Source: Pirellula staleyi DSM 6068 (lineage in GTDB: Bacteria; Planctomycetota; Planctomycetia; Pirellulales; Pirellulaceae). Taken from it: a stretch of DNA of 40,819 nt. Under the pieces are notes generated by a model. The model was not told where the DNA came from. It saw only the letters and a program-made list of their open reading frames with translations, and did not search any database. The stretch spans positions 1-40,819 of the forward strand of contig CAMBSL010000023.1 in NCBI GenBank assembly GCA_945870455.1. Reading direction: 5' to 3'. Positions within the stretch are counted from its first letter, which is position 1, and the number at the start of each line of letters is the position of its first letter. Below are positions 37,901 to 40,819 of the stretch, piece after piece. Made by a program: the position numbers and the translations under genes.

Positions 37901-39023
37901 CGATCACAAGGCATTCTCAGAAAGAATTACCACCGCGCCGGTTTCACCGCTGGGGCAGCGTCTCTATGTTCGAACCAAGTTCGCGACCGCTGTAGCAGCC
38001 CCAACGACCATCGCTCCCGACCCGACACGAACCCATCGACCGGAGAACTTCGAATCCCCCGTCCATCCGCTTTACGCGTACATTTACGTAACGGACAAGG
38101 TCGAGGGGTTGGTCATGGTCAGCGCAGCAACGCTGCTCGACGGAAACCCATCCAACAATTTCTTGGAGCGAGGCGTCACCTTCAACCCCAACAATATCCT
38201 GTGCGGCGCCAAAGCCATAACGATCGCTGGGCATTATGCCTACATTTGTTGCGATGCCGGACTCGTTGTGGTTGACCTCAGCAACCCAAAACAGCCCGTT
38301 GTTTGCTCCGTCGTCGGAAACGATGTACTTCATCATCCCAAAAGTGTCGCGGTGCAGTTCCGATACGCGTTTGTGTGCGATGAAGAAGGAGTCAAGGTTC
38401 TAGACGCAACGGAACTAGCCTCCCCGCAGCATGTCCATACTGTCCCGTTGCATGAAGCGAACAGCATCTACCTAGGGCGCACGTATGCCTATGTGGCGGG
38501 AGGCAAGGAGGGGCTAGTCATACTCGATATCACCAACCCAGAATTGGCTTTCATTGATCAGATCTACAATGCAGGTGGACAAATCGACGATGCGCATGAC
38601 GTGAAGCTCGGTATCACCAACGTTAGCCAGTTTGCGTACGTTGCAGACGGGAAAAACGGACTGAGAGTTCTTCAATTGACCAGTCCAGAGCTACCTGGGA
38701 ACGATGGATTTTCACCGCGACCGAACCCGTGCTTGATCGCAACTCGCAAGCTTCCAAAAAATGGTCATGCCTTGTGCGTGTCGCGGGGCGTAGATCGTGA
38801 CCGAGCGGTCGACGAATCGGGCAATCAAATCGCCGTATTCGGTCGCGTGGGTGCAAGGCCGCTCAACAAGGAAGAGTCAACGCGAATGCACCGCCGGAAA
38901 AATGGTAGCCTTTTTCAAGTGAGCGACGACCCATTCGACCCGCGAACGTACCAGTTCCCAGTCGAACTCAGGCCATCCCTCCGAACCGGGGAGCAAGCTC
39001 TTCCGCCCATCGTTCGCAGATAA
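34944..39023 (+). CDS. Multiheme c-type cytochrome (10 CxxCH motifs) with C-terminal LVIVD-type beta-propeller
   Basis: 1359 aa; CIQCH, CTDCH, CGQCH, CSACH, CMVCH, CVDCH, CIDCH, CIACH, CFGCH, CTDCH; then LRVFDIAFID, LVVVDLSNPKQPVV, VKVLDATELASPQHV, LVILDITNPELAF, LRVLQLTSPEL repeats. Confidence 0.88.
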   Translation: MIRRANESYVGLASFVVGLLLVHSLLGSSNCIAQSVRPLTPPGGKFHQPTVPASSGEDPWGPARHLGIAGNASYPIPNELLHTDLYRQSKQEANAKSVSCIQCHTDVGSMHPPNTVSIGCTDCHGGNANDFSKKGAHIQPRYPEMWSTSANPVRSYALLNHESPEFVRFANPGDLRVAHIACGQCHANEVLQLRKSIMTHGCMLWGAAIYNNGGSPEKWSRYGESYSMHGNPQRLQTVPAPSPYEIDRKGVLPFLDPLPRFEASQPGNILRIFERGGRFRSEIGIPERLEEPGRPRERLSTRGLGTENRTDPVFIGLQKTRLLDPTLNFLGTNDHPGDYRSSGCSACHVVYANDRSPTSSGPFAKYGHRGRAASEKDDWVKYIDPTIPKNESGHPIQHMFTNSMPTSQCMVCHMHPGTNVLNSYLGYMWWDNETDGQSMYPKEQHDPTAEQLVQASMSNPEEAAARGLWGDPEFLNNVSDLNPKLNHTQFADFHGHGWVYRAVFKKDRTGKLLDHTGKTVESPTTKDLMAAVAPSEQFEKIHGKQRDGVPVHMMDIHMEKGMHCVDCHFYQDGHGDTKLYGEVRAAIEIQCIDCHGDARASLVDKVEQLLKAGQPPKLPTSGPASAKEPTNLLALRTAFGQPRFEIKRAPGKKPKLIQRSNVEKDLIWEVTQTADTIDPLSEEYNPKSHIAKTVRLDDDGAMRWGDTLPNEKCAHQNNNMSCIACHSSWNPSCFGCHLPQKANIKAPNLHGLGEVSRNRISYNFQTLRDDVYMLARDGNVTGNRIGPARSSCAIHVGSYNGNRESVYVQQQTISGEGLSGIAFSTNVPHTVRGGPDWKTAPPGHASPGTSETKSCTDCHVSVNNDNNAIMSQLLMQGTGYTNFVGRYCWVGAGEHGLEGVVVTEQSEPQAVLGSSLHSIAYPENYKEHLKHHRELEHAHEHPGRDILEVLSPKYRKPEVLSLQHRGEFLYAACGEGGLRVFDIAFIDHKAFSERITTAPVSPLGQRLYVRTKFATAVAAPTTIAPDPTRTHRPENFESPVHPLYAYIYVTDKVEGLVMVSAATLLDGNPSNNFLERGVTFNPNNILCGAKAITIAGHYAYICCDAGLVVVDLSNPKQPVVCSVVGNDVLHHPKSVAVQFRYAFVCDEEGVKVLDATELASPQHVHTVPLHEANSIYLGRTYAYVAGGKEGLVILDITNPELAFIDQIYNAGGQIDDAHDVKLGITNVSQFAYVADGKNGLRVLQLTSPELPGNDGFSPRPNPCLIATRKLPKNGHALCVSRGVDRDRAVDESGNQIAVFGRVGARPLNKEESTRMHRRKNGSLFQVSDDPFDPRTYQFPVELRPSLRTGEQALPPIVRR

Positions 39024-39048
39024 CGCCCAGGAACTGTGCGGGTAAGAG

Positions 39049-40350
39049 TCAATTGATCCAAAAAGCGAAAAAGGGAAGATTGCCCTGGAAAGCGTCGGAC
39101 AATTCATTCCAAGCTTGGAAGTCGATTAATTTACCGGACTCGATGAATGGGGCCACGCCAGTCCCCTGAATCCACAACACCAAGTCAAAGGTTTGAGGAT
39201 TGGTAAAAACTTTGCGCAAATTGATGCCAAGCTTTGAGTTGAACTCGACATTATTACTCCGACCAAAAAAATTGAAACTGTTCCTGTTCTTAACACCTCG
39301 CCAGAATGGCAACAACTCTTTTCCCTGGAGTACCAATTCCACTTGATTCAAAACTCGCTCCCAATCGTCTCCCATCCGATTACCTGGTCGACCAGCGAGC
39401 ACGATGGAAGTCTGGTTTCTCCCTGGGAGCCATTCGCGATCATTATCGGTCTCTTCTCGAATCAGCCGCCACGTTTCCCGACTCAGTTGAATGACTTGCT
39501 CAAAATGCTCCAGCGATTTCTTCATCCGATCAGGCTCGATTACTTGAAAGTTGATCAAATGGATGAATGCGATAAAATCAAAGATCTGATTAGACGCCCA
39601 TTCAATTTCATCCAATTCGTCAGCAAAAAAACCATAGGGAGATTGAACGCGAGGAAAGAAAAGGTGCGCGGTTCTTTCGAATGCGCTTTGCCAGTCATGA
39701 GCCAATGCAAACTGAACCACACCAGAAAGGACGTTGATGTAGCCGCGCAACCAAAGGACATCTGCATCGTCAAACGCGAACTCAATCGAATTGACACCGA
39801 CATTGTTGTTGGCAACACCAGCCGGTACCGAAGACCAGCCCATAATCGCGCCCCAAACTGCTTCGTTCGGCGTCGATTTGCCGTTGCTATCCAAATCAAG
39901 GCTTATCTCATTGATGGCGATAGGAATCTTGATTCCGTTCGGCTTGAAATCCGACAGGGTTTTTTCTGCTTTTGACAATCGATCCAACAGATTTTGCAGT
40001 ACGGTTCGCGCTCTAGCATAAGATATTTCTTCTGGATTAGGATTGTTCGGAATCGGCATGCGCATGAGGATGTTTCGATTGGGCCGCGCAGGATCCAGAC
40101 CATAACGATAGTAGTCTTGCCCCAGTCCTTCGATGGCTCGCAAGAACTGGAGGACACCCAAAGAGACTCGGATGCTGTTGTCTTGAGGAGTCTTTTGGAG
40201 CAATCCGTCAAATTCTTTCTCGCCTGCAACAAGTTGACCCTCCCTCACGTACCCGCGGAATTTTTTATAGTTGGCGTTGTCGTCCCCGAAGGTCCTATCC
40301 GACGCAGAAAATAGCGCGAAAAGTACCAATGCAATGATTCGAAGGTGCAT
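39049..40350 (-). CDS. Secreted hypothetical protein, possibly TPR-like N-terminus
   Basis: 433 aa; signal peptide MHLRIIALVLFALFSASDRTFG; EFDGLLQKTPQDNSIRVSLGVLQFLRAIEGLGQ; convergent with the cytochrome gene. Confidence 0.7.
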   Translation of the reverse strand: MHLRIIALVLFALFSASDRTFGDDNANYKKFRGYVREGQLVAGEKEFDGLLQKTPQDNSIRVSLGVLQFLRAIEGLGQDYYRYGLDPARPNRNILMRMPIPNNPNPEEISYARARTVLQNLLDRLSKAEKTLSDFKPNGIKIPIAINEISLDLDSNGKSTPNEAVWGAIMGWSSVPAGVANNNVGVNSIEFAFDDADVLWLRGYINVLSGVVQFALAHDWQSAFERTAHLFFPRVQSPYGFFADELDEIEWASNQIFDFIAFIHLINFQVIEPDRMKKSLEHFEQVIQLSRETWRLIREETDNDREWLPGRNQTSIVLAGRPGNRMGDDWERVLNQVELVLQGKELLPFWRGVKNRNSFNFFGRSNNVEFNSKLGINLRKVFTNPQTFDLVLWIQGTGVAPFIESGKLIDFQAWNELSDAFQGNLPFFAFWIN

Positions 40351-40722
40351 GATTGTTTAACCCATGAGTGTCATACTTCAATTTGTGCTTGGAAGATCGC
40401 AATTAGGAATTGCATTTCGAGCAGTGCCTTGGTTCCGATTACTTCAAGCCGCCGGAACGACCAGCAGTTTCCTCGAATCGGCATTTCACGCAAAACCGAA
40501 AATCTCTTTCTCTACCCATTCCGTGATTGCGGTCAATTAAAAAAACTCCCTAGATTGCAGCTTACGCGGAAGCGCCTAAATTTTCGAAACAATTTAGAAA
40601 ATTTCCGTTAAAGTCGGTTAACCTTCCAACAAACGCCCAGTTATGGGGAGCTTACCTGTTATAATATGTTCCAAATTTCCCATTGCGTTTCATGAAATAA
40701 ATTTCGGGTATTAGGGCATACC

Positions 40723-40819
40723 ATGTTAGCGGTACCCGTTAAGGTTCAGTCGGTAGTTGAAATGACGGGCAAATTTTTTGCCCTCCATAATTTAGGAAAA
40801 GTGAATGCCCATTGCGATG
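40723..40819 (+). CDS. Possible 5' end of a CDS running off the right edge
   Basis: ATG at 40723 opens MLAVPVKVQSVVEMTGKFFALHNLGKVNAHCD without stop to the window edge; TATAAT at 40670-40675 upstream. Confidence 0.25.
   Translation, partial: MLAVPVKVQSVVEMTGKFFALHNLGKVNAHCD

Overview
Chromosomal window from a planctomycete, probably Pirellulaceae-like. This is inferred from the DUF1552/DUF1592-type pair, the dockerin protein with an 'LERLEARDLMA' N-terminal motif, and several families of dispersed palindromic repeats. No rRNA, tRNA, CRISPR array or intact transposase was recognised. Left to right: DUF1552 protein (partial) and DUF1592/1588-type protein; RNase HI with a C-terminal zinc-ribbon-like tail; M64 peptidase; KUP-type K+ transporter; SDR; N,N-dimethylformamidase-large-subunit-like protein; ThuA-like protein; STAS protein; 3-hydroxyisobutyrate-dehydrogenase-like protein; purine nucleoside phosphorylase; GlmU-like sugar nucleotidyltransferase; sulfite-oxidase-like protein; PurK/PurE; an uncharacterised secreted protein plus creatininase-family protein; a repeat-rich island; a three-gene MacB/LolCDE-like ABC transporter; LamG-like protein; an unusual secreted protein; RtcA; a dockerin plus double HbpS/GlcG(DUF336)-like protein; an outer-membrane beta-barrel candidate; a ten-CxxCH multiheme cytochrome fused to an LVIVD-type beta-propeller; and a secreted hypothetical protein. 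The most interesting locus is 30389-39023: a putative porin and giant decaheme cytochrome/LVIVD fusion two bases apart, divergent from a dockerin/double HbpS-like gene. It is a candidate electron-transfer or redox-sensing module. The second main observation is a ~146 bp MITE-like element with terminal inverted repeats and a long internal hairpin, in four copies, one flanked by a probable target-site duplication and one supplying the stop codon of the K+ transporter gene.
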